A DNA stretch of 64,000 nucleotides from Adiantum capillus-veneris (taxonomy: Eukaryota; Streptophyta; Polypodiopsida; Polypodiales; Pteridaceae), in NCBI GenBank assembly GCA_014529385.2, contig CM043962.1, positions 87,529,680-87,593,679 of the forward strand. The letters are read 5' to 3'. The notes under the pieces are model-generated. The model had not been told where the DNA came from and searched no databases. It saw only the letters and a program-made list of their open reading frames with translations. Below, piece after piece: positions 54,901-64,000 of the stretch (the stretch's first letter is position 1; every line of letters starts with the position of its first letter). The position numbers and the translations under genes were made by a program.

Positions 54901-55558
54901 ATAGAGCCAATACAAATGTTGGGCACAAAGATGGCTTTCTATAGAGAGCATCTTCTCCACCTCATGGGGGATGGGTTTGTGATTCAACCTAGCTATATGG
55001 ACACGCATCTTTCTCATGGTTTGCGTTGTGCCATTGGCCAGATACGCACGTCCTCACATCAGCTCGAGATTGAGACTGGCAAATTCAGAGGGACACCAGC
55101 AGATAGCAGGATATGCCTCTTATGCCATCTAGAGCCAGAGACAGAGGTACATATGTCCTTGCACAGTGTACTATGAGATACGAGGCCGTTTTCATTGTCT
55201 ATTCAAAGAAGGTTTTGGGCCTCTATCTAGGGTCATGAGTTATGAGGATCAGAGATGTCTTGGGCTATATCTACTTGAGTTACACAGGCATAGAGAAACT
55301 TTACTAAGGAGAGCTAAAGAGAGACGACCCCAGAGACAGATCACAGATTTCTTTACACTAGATATTATAGACCCAGAAGAACAAACAGAGGAGCAGCCAA
55401 CAGTGGAGAGGTCTGCCCGCACTACTGGCATTCTCATAGACAGAGCATTGGAGCTAGGGAGATCTAGACGACCCCGATGGAGAAGAGGAGCTACACATTT
55501 TCGAAGGAGGCTACAGCAAAGGATTCAAGCCATACTTTTTCGTCGTCCAGAGTGCAGA
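51944..55558 (+). pseudogene. LINE ORF2: AP endonuclease, reverse transcriptase, C-terminal CCHC
   Basis: The endonuclease starts at ATG 51944 (MATLNCNGS) and has FFSETH, LLGDFNAQTG and STVDYV. A frameshift near 52690 separates it from its DH motif (HRVDHALLTL). From there to about 55170 one frame runs throughout, interrupted only by stops at 52837 (TAG), 53386 (TAG), 53809 (TGA) and 54424 (TAG). RT motifs: QAGFRRGFSTLDHI, FLDFRKAFDMV, GVKQGCPLSPTLFG and the catalytic YADDIVL. A last frameshift near 55170 falls after CLLCHLEPETEVH, the start of the C-terminal CCHC. The enzyme would nick target DNA and copy the LINE RNA there; this copy is inactive. Confidence 0.85.
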
Positions 55559-55812
55559 TGAAGATGGATCTCTATGAAGATGGATCTCCACTTCCCTCCC
55601 ATATTGTCTACACATTGTACTGCTTAGTTCACACATTTCACGCCTTTCACCTTTCACACCTATCAGCTTAGTTTAGGTTTCCGCAGTATTTATATTTTGT
55701 TATCCTAGTTTAATTTATTTTGTTAATCTGACTTTGTATCAGATATACCGCATTGTAACTTTCTGGTCTCATAGGTCACTTTGGCCTTTTGAAGACGTTA
55801 ATATAACATTTT
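55559..55812 (+). other. LINE 3' UTR
   Basis: Contains the family's terminal phrase 'ggtctcataggtcactttggccttttgaagacgttaa'. It ends at ACATTTT without a CT tail. Confidence 0.7.
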
Positions 55813-56210
55813 CAGTGGGGGCTTCTTTTGGATTCCAGTCATTAACAGAGACACGCCGCCCGAGGGGGCTGTCCATTCCACAATCAATAGGGAGCAGGGC
55901 TGCCTGCGTTCTCCTTACACAGGGAGGGGCTTCGGGCCTTACAGTTTGCAGTCATACAGAGGGGCAGCGAAGGGCTGCTCCCGCTTGTCAGTGGTGCCCA
56001 TATCGGGCTGCGGTGCTGGTCTTATTCGTGAGCACACAATGGTGCAGCAGGACAGGTACACAGTGAGCCAAAGTGGCTCTGGCAGAGGTGAAGTAGTGGC
56101 CGCGAGATGACCCACCAAAGGGGCCGCGAGTTGTTGATTCCATTGACAGGTGCAGGTTTTGCTTGAGCGCCCGCAGTGGGTTGTGGCTCTTTTCCGGACG
56201 GCGATTTAGC
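55813..56210 (+). other. Unassigned sequence, possibly 5' UTR of the fusion LINE
   Basis: GC-rich, with no counterpart elsewhere in the window. The frame of the following ORF is open from at least 56163 but the first ATG is at 56211. Confidence 0.35.
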
Positions 56211-57941
56211 ATGAGGAAGCTGGGTGATAAAGCCGACCCCCTAGAGGATGCCATCCAAAAGTGCAAAGAGGAAATGACGGAGACTATTACCAAGATGAAC
56301 CGCAATCTATTGGGCACAATAAAAATGCTCGAAGGACGCGTCCTGATCCAAGAAAGTAAGATAAACGCACTAGAAGACCGAGTGACGACTCAGGACGAAG
56401 AGATTGCGTTACTCAAGAAAGATCTCGCCGAAGCACAATCAAGCAACACACTGGAAGAGGGCGAATTGCAACCCTCAATAATTGAAGAAATCAACACGAT
56501 CAAGGAGCAAGTACGGGCCATCAAAGAGGGAGAAGAGCAACACAAAGAGATGACGACTTCTTGGGTGGAGTATACAGATGCTTACACTTACCTTGGAGTG
56601 GTTTTTAGTGGGCCAGCATTTTCGTTGAGGAGGGCAGCAGAGACTAGATTGACCAGAGCTCATGCAGCATTGGGTAAATTGGAAAGGATGTGTTCACAGG
56701 TTCAGTTTCAGGAGCCTTGGACAAAGCTCCGGCTCTTTGACACTTTGGTGGCTTCTGTATTGCTCTATGGAGCTGAGATTTGGGGACCTTCATTGGACCA
56801 TCACAGGAGGACAGGCCGCAGTGATGGATGGGGGGACATGGAGAAGCCTCTGGTCTCTATGATCTCGCGGCTCATTAGGGCCAAGACTTCAGGACCACGT
56901 GCTATTATACGAGCAGAGCTAGCTGCCTCCCCACTGGTGGTTGAGGCGCTCACCAGATCTGTCTCCTTCATACACCGCATGTGGGAACTTCCCAGAGACA
57001 AATATGCACGCCTTGCACTTGAGTCCTCTCGACAGTTAGCCAAGCAGGGAGATACAACATGCTGGTATGGGGAGATGACGTCATGGTTTGAGGCGCATGG
57101 GTTCAGCATAGACAGATTGCCTCCTTTCCAGTACTCACTGGATGCGCCCTCTCTGACTCTTACACAGTCCGAGATCGCCACGCTCATTCGCCAGGACTTG
57201 ACTCAGCTAGACACCAAGAGGACATGGATACAGCCAGTACAAGAGCTAGGCACGAAGATGGCTTTCTACAGAGAGCATCTCCTCCAGCTTACGGAGGATG
57301 GTTTTGTGACGAGGCCCAGATACATGGACACTCACCTGTCTCATGGGATACGATGTGCTATTGGCCAGATACGCACATCTTCACACCAGCTGCGGATCGA
57401 GACTAGGAGATACAGCGGAGTACCAGCAGAGGCCAGGACATGCCCCCTGTGTGACATCGAGCCTGAGACAGAGTTGCACTACACATGCCACTGCCCCGTC
57501 TACTACGAGATATGAGGCCACTTCCATTGCTTGTTCAGAGACGGCTTTGGACCATTCTCTACAGTCATGCCGTACGAGGATCAGAGATGCCTAGGTTTGT
57601 TTTTGCTCGAGCTGTGCAGACACAGAGAGAGCTTGATGAGAGGAAAGACTAGCCAGTCTCGGAGACAGATCACAGACTTCTTTAGAGCTGCCACTGGACA
57701 CCCCGAGGAGTTACTACCACAGCAGAGCTCGTTGCTTTACACCAAAGGCATACTGATCGACCGAGCGACTGAGCTGGGGAGATCCAGACGCCCACGACTG
57801 CGGAGGACTACACAACATCGACAGAGGCTGCATCAGAGGATCCGGGTCACTTTGGCTCGACATGCACGACGCCTGGTAAGACTACTGACCATGGAGGAAA
57901 TTGATGAGATCCGCCAGCGACTGATGCTGGATCTCCTGTGA
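56211..57941 (+). CDS. Fused LINE ORF1-ORF2 protein lacking endonuclease and RT (one internal TGA)
   Basis: From ATG 56211 the frame is open for 434 codons to TGA 57513-57515. It is then open in the same frame to TGA at 57939-57941, 576 codons in all. Residues ~8-105 are the ORF1 coiled coil (MTETITKMNRNLLGTIKMLE; EGELQPSIIEEINTIKEQVR). At TTSWVEYTDAYTYLG (~residue 118) it switches to the ORF2 segment just downstream of RT. ORF2 then continues to a C-terminal CCHC (C411-x2-C414-x8-H423-x4-C428). The join lies in GTGGAG, shared in similar form by both parent sites. The deletion removes the ORF1 RNA-binding half, the whole endonuclease and the RT palm. The stop replaces an Arg codon (CGA in the sister copy). 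Confidence 0.75.
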
Positions 57942-58256
<315 letters not shown>

Positions 58257-58397
58257 CTTTTAGTGGAAAAATCAGGGCTGTATATTACTGAGTACAATAT
58301 AATCCCCAGCGGATGCCAAAAAAGGCCTATCACGCGGGGTGTACAAGCTGAATGTAAGGGTGATAGTCACTATAGTGACAACTCTACTAGAACAATC

Positions 58398-59123
58398 TCA
58401 TGGTGGTCTATATGATGAGTGGAGGAGAAACCACTGAGGAGGTGCATAATGCCATGTAATCTGTCCACCTGTAAGTGTGAAGAAGAGTGGAGATTGAGCC
58501 CAACGCCGAAGGAAGTCAAATCGACGAGCCTCGGCTGCTCTAGATGTACCCGAGGAAGAATCCCACTGCCAAATGAGGGTGTGAATGATGTCCAGCCAAA
58601 TGGCAGTGAGGGTATCCGGAAGGAGCTGTGGAGCCGCACTGAGAATGTGAAGACAACGAGCTCTCCAAACATTCCATAGTGCAATGCTAGTGATAACTGA
58701 GAAGATTTCATCACGCGTCTGAGGATCCCCCTGCCAAGCAATCTGTGGTAACATAGCCAAAGTCCCTCGCCGATAACCCGTGGAGGTAAGCATAAGAGTT
58801 GGATCTGTGTCTGAGCCCTCGTAGAAAAGATGCGGTCCGGGCATTGGCATCAACCAGGAGACAGATCCCCAAGTGAGAAATCCATGCTGAACACCAACTC
58901 TGCTAAGTAAAGAGCAAACTGCTAGCCACACTACATGAGAAGACGAGCATAACCAAAGACAGTGTGCAGGTGACTAAGCGAGTCACAAAGGACAGCGAGT
59001 ACATAACGGATCATGACCCATAGAAGCTAGCCAAGTCCCAACTGGAAGTCCTGCATGTGCAATCATCCACATGAAAAAGGAAATACGACGAGCCACATGT
59101 AAATCCCAGATGGCTGACCAAAA
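58398..59123 (-). pseudogene. ORF2 C-terminus of L1-like LINE, zf-RVT-like, with stops
   Basis: Directly after the stop at 59124 the frame continues with WDLHVARRISFFMWMIAHAG, then LPVGTWLASMGHDPLCTRC. This is the plant zf-RVT pattern (W....P.....F.W......LPT...L......C..C). Stops and shifts follow near 59000. The last piece (58931-58398) contains ITSIALWNVWRARCLHI, the terminal W.IW..R motif. Confidence 0.75.
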
Positions 59124-61860
59124 CTACTGTAGATAGGAATGGGAGAGACCTGAATGTAACCAAAAACGCATACGAGTGGGCTGCTCCGTGTGCTGTCTCA
59201 TCAATGCGAATCTTCCAATTCTGACAGTGTACTCAAAGAATGATACATGTGCACCGGTGAGGTTAGGATGAGGCCAATGCCACTCTCCTGGGTCCCAATA
59301 AAGCTGAGATAGGGCACGACCCTCCCACACCCAAAGCCTCCAAAGTTCAGCATCAGCGGAAGCGAAACGGGGGTCAACACAACGACGCCTCCCGCGAGAG
59401 CCAACTACTTGTATGGCCTCCCATCGAGCGCCACTGTAGAGAAGGTGCGGAGAGGAGGGAGCATATGTCAATCGAGCATGCATCCCCGGAGAGTAGTCAA
59501 TCTCAACTGTGAACAGCATGGTGTCAAAACTAACTAATAAGAGAGTGCTCTGAGCAAAGAGGCCTTCCCAGCCACAATGTGGAGGCATCTGAACCGTGTC
59601 TCGCATGACTGCGTCCCAGTGTGAAGGGATGGCGGAGTCAATCTCAAGCAGTCTGTCTGTTACCCCGCGACCAATGTCATAATGTTCTACCACCAAATCT
59701 GCATCCATCATACGTGTCTCAGGAAACAACCGCATAGAGGCAGCAGGGCCAGTGTCCCAAGCAGCCCAATCAATGTGGGTCCTCTCTCCAAGCTGACGGG
59801 GTGGATTAACTGAAGAATCAAGAACTGCATCATTCCAAATGAGAGGTTGGCGTTCAATCTCTTCACGGCATGAGGGAGGTGAGCGTATGATAGCTCGCCG
59901 CATGGATACCCAAATCTGAAGGAGTGAGCGGATGAAGGGTGAGAGAGTGCTGGTGCACAAGGGGGCATCCGTAAAGAGAAAACGAAACCCTGTTTGCCAA
60001 GTATGGCCATCTCTAGTGCCGAGGCGTGGAGTTGCTGTGGAAAGAGCGGCCTGAAGAAGCATCTTCCAAGGTTCTTGCCCGGGAAAGAGACCCCGAACAA
60101 TAAGCTTGGTAAGAAGGGCGCAGCTCTGTAATTCTGGATCAATAATGCCAAGGCCGCCTGCTGTCCTAGGACGAATAATCGTGGACCAACGAACTCCAGC
60201 ACGAGTATCAGTAGTCCCATCTGTGCCACTCCATAAAAAATTCCGCACGAGTCTGCGAAGCTGAGCTATCACACCAGAATGTAGCATCCAACAGGAGGCC
60301 GTATACCATACTGTAGCCAGAATGACCTGGTTGGCGACCAAAGCACGGCCAGCCAACGACAGATGACGTGAAGACCAATGACATAGCTTCCTGCGAATAG
60401 ACTGTAGTATGGGTGCAAACTGCTGCTGTGAGGAAATGTCTAATCCAACCTGAAAGCCAAGATATCTGCATGTCTGACCCGGCTGCAGCCATGTGAAACC
60501 ATCAGTCACCCCCCAAGTAGGTATGTCATCACTGCCAACCAGTAACCCATAGGATTTATGCCAGTCAATGCGTGCACCACTGGCAATGCAAAAAACCTCC
60601 AAGGTCTCCCGCATGGCATCAAGAGCTGCTAGCAAATAGCGCAACATCAGCATAGTGTCATCGGCAAACTCCTGATCGATAAGGTCCGGAGCTAAAGGTA
60701 CTGGCATGGTCAAGCCACGAAATGCATGGCTCTGCGCTCGAAGAAAGTCGGACATAGTCTCTCCTACAAACAGATACAGATATGCTGCTAAAGGACATCC
60801 TTGACGAACAGATCGAGAGAGCTCAAAACTGCGACTGACACGACCACCAATAGTAATAGCACTGCCGGCAGTCCTGAAGAGAGCGGAAATGCCTGAGATC
60901 CATGTCAAAGGAAAACCCATCCTGGCTAATGATCCTTCAAGAAACTCCCACTCAACACGATCGTATGCTTTCTCGAAGTCAAGGATGAAAAAAGCGAGAG
61001 GTTCAGAAGATGATCTGGCCCACTCTACTGCCTCATAAAAAGTGAAGATGTTATCCAGTATGCATCGATCCATGACAAAGCCTGTCTGAGAAGTATGAAT
61101 AATATCTGGTAAGAACGGTCGCAAGCAATGGCTGATCAATAACGCTAATATCTTATAGACCGAAGGGAGTAGGGTAATAGGTCTCCACTGGCGGAGCTGT
61201 GTGGTGTCACCCCCTTTCGGAATAAGAGATATGAGACCTGAACAAAGATCCGGATGCATATATCCTGATGCAAAGATATCCTCACAACCACGAAGCAATG
61301 GTATTTGCAATACATCCCAATAAGTCAAAAAGAAAGCTCTAGTGAGGCCATCCTCGCCTGGACAGGAAGATGGATCTAGACTCTCGATAGCAGCATAAAG
61401 CTCTGCAAGTGTGAATGGAGCCAACAAGATCTCTGCCATAGTGTCAGTACAACGATGTCGAGTGTGATGCCATATCTGCTCACGGGCATCTAAAACCTCA
61501 GTAGTGCATACATCAGCAGTGAACAATGCCTCGAAATAATCTGCAGACATATCAAGAATAACATCAGGATGCATATGAAGTGTTCCCTGAGCATCGCACA
61601 AAGTCCGAAGGGTGGTGCCAGAAGGGCGCTCTTTGTGTGCAACAAAGAAGTCCTTATTCATTCGATCAGCTTTAGCTATCCAGTGAGATACTGAAGCATG
61701 ATGAGTGAACTCAGACCTAGCCTCCTGTACGCGATGAATTTCCTCTGTGAGCTCTGTTTGTCGAGCAACGAGATAAGCATCCCGAGGCCACTCTTCAAGC
61801 AAGCGCTGTGTGGAACCAAGAGGAATGTGGAGGTTAGACTCGCGTACTCTCAACTGACGA
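59124..61860 (-). CDS. L1-like reverse transcriptase (ORF2 central part)
   Basis: A long uninterrupted frame: the open region extends to 62156, but upstream of about 61860 it is out of frame with the endonuclease, so only the part to 61860 is native. Motifs in order: a linker with SIESLDPSSCPGEDGL (P-G-x-DG), LISLIPKGGDTTQLRQWRPI, TSQTGFVMDRCILDNI, FFILDFEKAYDRVEWEFLE, SVRQGCPLAAYLYLF and the catalytic EFADDTMLML (about 60670-60645), then thumb and connection. The enzyme primes reverse transcription of LINE RNA on nicked target DNA. RT residues look intact; the flanking domains are broken, so the copy as a whole is probably inactive. Confidence 0.88.
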
Positions 61861-62815
61861 TGAATTAGCAGTTTGATCACGGCAGTAAATACTAGACTGA
61901 GTAATGCAATGGGCAAGGAACTCTCCAGGGGGACCACTGTAAGAAGCACCCGTGGACCACAAGTCACGAATCTGCTGCTGCAAAACTTCAGTGGTGAGAA
62001 CATTGTCAGGAATGCGGCAACCTCGTCTCTGTGCAGAGGATCTAGTGAAAGAGATAAATAATGAGATGGGTAAATGATCTGAGAGGCTGGACGCTCGCCA
62101 AATAGTAGTAAATCCACCCAGAGCTGCTGCCCAAGGCCCAATGTAAAAATGATCAAGTCGCTCTAATAATCTTCCTTGCTGTCGCTGAAACCCCCACGAG
62201 TAATGAAGTGTAGCAGGGTGGTGACCAAAAGAGGGTATGTGCCAGGCGTAAACACCTTGAATAGCTAGAAGAAATCGATCCCAAGCTGGCTGCTCATCGG
62301 GAGAAATGGATGATAGAATTGGAGGAGTGATCGATCGCCAGTCAGAGTCGCTCTCGACGTTATTGAAGTCGCCTCCAACAACCCAGGAGTCTACAGCAGG
62401 TAGAGCAACAACCAAGGAGGACCAAAAAGTAGCTCTCTCCCGAGGAGTAGTGGGTGCATAGACTGACATAAAACCAATGATAGAGTCCTGAATCCAGATA
62501 GCAGACTGCTCTGCCAACGACCAGGGTGCCATGCTGCTGAACTGATGCCAAGTAACGTGGCCCCACTGATATACATACACCGCAACTCTGTCCATGAATG
62601 CCTAGAGCAAGCTCCCAAAAAGTGTGAGCTCCTGAGGGCATGAGATTACCAAAGGGAGTGGCAATCTTATGCTCCTGTACGAGTAATATATCCACAGTGC
62701 CTACTACATGAGCGTGTAAATCTTTGCGAAGTAAAAGCTTACGTGAACCTCTTACCCGAGAAGTTTGTAAACCATTTGCATTCCAAGAAACTACATGTAA
62801 ATCCATAGTCTGCAT
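61834..62815 (-). pseudogene. L1-like endonuclease (ORF2 N-terminus), frameshifted
   Basis: ATG 62815 begins MQTMDLHVVSWNANGL, then ILLVQEHKI (catalytic Asn and Glu segments). A shift near 62600 moves to the frame with FMSVYAPTTPRERATFW, WVVGGDFNNVESDSDW (GDFN), LERLDHFYIG and ASSLSDHLPI (SDH). A second shift near 61860 leads into the RT frame. All APE-family signature segments are present, so only the two shifts separate it from a coherent reading frame. ORF2 starts 23 bp after ORF1 ends. Confidence 0.85.
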
Positions 62816-62838
62816 GAAAGAATTGGTAAAGTATCTGT

Positions 62839-63993
62839 CTAACTGCGCATCTTCTTGGAGGCAGTTGGGCCATCCAAGGGGTGAGCTTCAGGCAGGAGGA
62901 AAGCAACCCGCAAGCCCTCTCTAAAATATGGTGTCTCATTGCACCAACTGCGAACCTCAGCTTGTTTACATTGCATTACCGATGCTGCAGCTTTGACACC
63001 CCAAATGCGCATAGACATAGGAAGCACCACATCTGAGGATACATGAATGATCATAGGCAATGAATAGCAAGCATATACATCACTCCATTCCATAGCACCA
63101 ATACATGAAGGAAAGTGTGGAGACGATACATCCGGAGCGGAAGTAGACAACCATAAATGAAGCTGAGCCATAGTTTGTGCATGCACAAAATGCAGAACCT
63201 GATCCTCGGACCATTCCTGAGCTGCATGGAATGGAAGGAAAAACGAATGGGTAGGTTGAGAGCGACTGCCTATTAAAGAGGGAACACAACCTGGCTTGTG
63301 ATGCATAAGGTAGAGCTGCACCCGCAATGGTCCTTCTGAGTCACCGCACATTTCAGCTCGATGAGTTCCCCAGGAAAGAGGGCAAGAGCTGAGGAAACTG
63401 CGTGGGACGTAAGTATGAGCGGCTGAGGGAGGGGGTGGACCAGAAGGTGGAGGGGGGGGAGTAAGGGCGAGAGGTAGAGGAGGAAAAGGAAGAGGTAGTA
63501 GCGATGAATGATCCACCTGCATGGGAATAGGGACCTCGGGAAGAGGGGTAGGAACGGGCAAGGGGATGGCAAGTGAAGGAGGAGCTGGTAGCAGAGGTAA
63601 GTGATCCTGGGCTGAAGAAGAAGAAGGGCGAGGAGAAGCAGGAGGTAAGGGAGTGGCGGAAACTTGAGAGGGAGCAGGAGAGTTAACACTGGGGGCTGCA
63701 TGCGGTGTGTGTTGCTGATGAGGACGGAAGGAATGGTTACGACCAACTATTTGCCATGCAGTCTCAGTAGGAACTGAAGCAGAGGGAGCACCCGGAGGCT
63801 GCTGAGGTGCTCTAGTAGTAGTAGTAGGAACCGGCTGTGGACGCTGACCACGTGGCTGAGCCTGAGTGCCACGAGCCGGCTGTTGTTGTCGCCGATGGCG
63901 TGGCTGAGTGGGGCAATCGCGTGACAATGTAGGCACTATCCTGGGTGGCCAGTGACTACCATTCGGCAAGAGTAGTCTATCACGCACAACCAC
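62839..63993 (-). CDS. ORF1 of the L1-like LINE, proline-rich, partial
   Basis: A 384-codon frame open to the window edge (begins with GTG there, so the true start is probably outside). The first ~200 residues are Pro/Gln/Ser/Thr-rich and probably disordered. The C-terminal half is a compact-looking domain with several Trp and Cys (EWSEDQVLHFVHAQTMAQLH; CIGAMEWSDVYACYSLPMII). I recognise no CCHC knuckle or RRM. Its position and the short gap before ORF2 identify it as ORF1. Plant L1 ORF1 proteins bind RNA; that role here is inference. Confidence 0.65.
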   Translation of the reverse strand: MVVRDRLLLPNGSHWPPRIVPTLSRDCPTQPRHRRQQQPARGTQAQPRGQRPQPVPTTTTRAPQQPPGAPSASVPTETAWQIVGRNHSFRPHQQHTPHAAPSVNSPAPSQVSATPLPPASPRPSSSSAQDHLPLLPAPPSLAIPLPVPTPLPEVPIPMQVDHSSLLPLPFPPLPLALTPPPPPSGPPPPSAAHTYVPRSFLSSCPLSWGTHRAEMCGDSEGPLRVQLYLMHHKPGCVPSLIGSRSQPTHSFFLPFHAAQEWSEDQVLHFVHAQTMAQLHLWLSTSAPDVSSPHFPSCIGAMEWSDVYACYSLPMIIHVSSDVVLPMSMRIWGVKAAASVMQCKQAEVRSWCNETPYFREGLRVAFLLPEAHPLDGPTASKKMRS

Positions 63994-64000
63994 AATAATT

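Larger units (their letters stand above)
50549..55812 (+). mobile_element. Near-complete plus-strand LINE (coiled-coil ORF1, APE/RT/CCHC ORF2)
   Basis: ORF1 and ORF2 are in the usual order with a 3' UTR ending 'gaagacgttaatataacatttt'. The 5' limit is uncertain (somewhere between 50191 and 50549). It serves as the reference for the split minus-strand copy. It differs from the plant L1 type in lacking a zf-RVT-like end and in its YADD RT; I do not assign a clade. Confidence 0.85.

Overview
The window reads as repeat-rich eukaryotic, plant-type nuclear DNA. I found no convincing host gene, tRNA, rRNA or CRISPR array. Nearly everything recognisable belongs to transposable elements: chromodomain Ty3-type LTR retrotransposons, two classes of non-LTR retrotransposon (LINE), non-autonomous LTR elements, and short hAT-like inverted-repeat elements (MITEs). 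The plant assignment rests on the plant-style L1 LINEs with a C-terminal zf-RVT-like domain, the chromovirus polyprotein, and repeated AAACCCTA (telo-box) motifs. A more precise placement, such as fern, lycophyte, bryophyte or charophyte, would be guesswork.

Layout. 1-8400: a non-autonomous Ty3-like element (5' LTR outside the window). It has a leader with three palindrome-bearing 125-bp repeats, a gag interrupted by a MITE, a retropepsin, a tryptophan-proline-lysine repeat protein, a polypurine tract and a 3' LTR. 8400-11400: mostly unidentified sequence, a C-rich minisatellite and a LINE 3' fragment. 11400-32930: one minus-strand LINE of about 4 kb, spread over 21.5 kb by nested insertions. 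These are an intact chromovirus (11536-19867, target duplication GATGC), two MITEs (21504-21634 and 22098-22810), a tandem LTR-internal-LTR-internal-LTR array (22931-29959, target duplication CTCAG), and a replacement block (30122-31491). 33118-42290: a decayed minus-strand chromovirus of the same family, with a 433-bp MITE inside it and a partial second unit beyond its right-hand LTR. 42290-46040: a decayed plus-strand L1-like LINE. 46040-48600: unidentified, low-grade repeats. 48600-50108: a fragment of the array's element joined to a LINE tail and a (TC)n tract. 50196-55812: a near-complete plus-strand LINE with point-mutation stops. 56211-58131: an internally deleted relative whose ORF1 coiled coil is fused in frame to the ORF2 C-terminus. 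58254-64000: a minus-strand L1-like LINE running off the right edge.

How the parts relate. The intact chromovirus could supply protease, reverse transcriptase, RNase H and integrase; its near-identical LTRs suggest a recent insertion. The two LTR elements lacking reverse transcriptase, and the LINE lacking endonuclease and reverse transcriptase, would need enzymes supplied in trans. The most unusual objects are the ORF1-ORF2 fusion LINE, the LTR array whose middle LTR is a visible crossover product, the GGAACGGG-rich MITE family with 8-bp target duplications, and the palindromic leader repeats.
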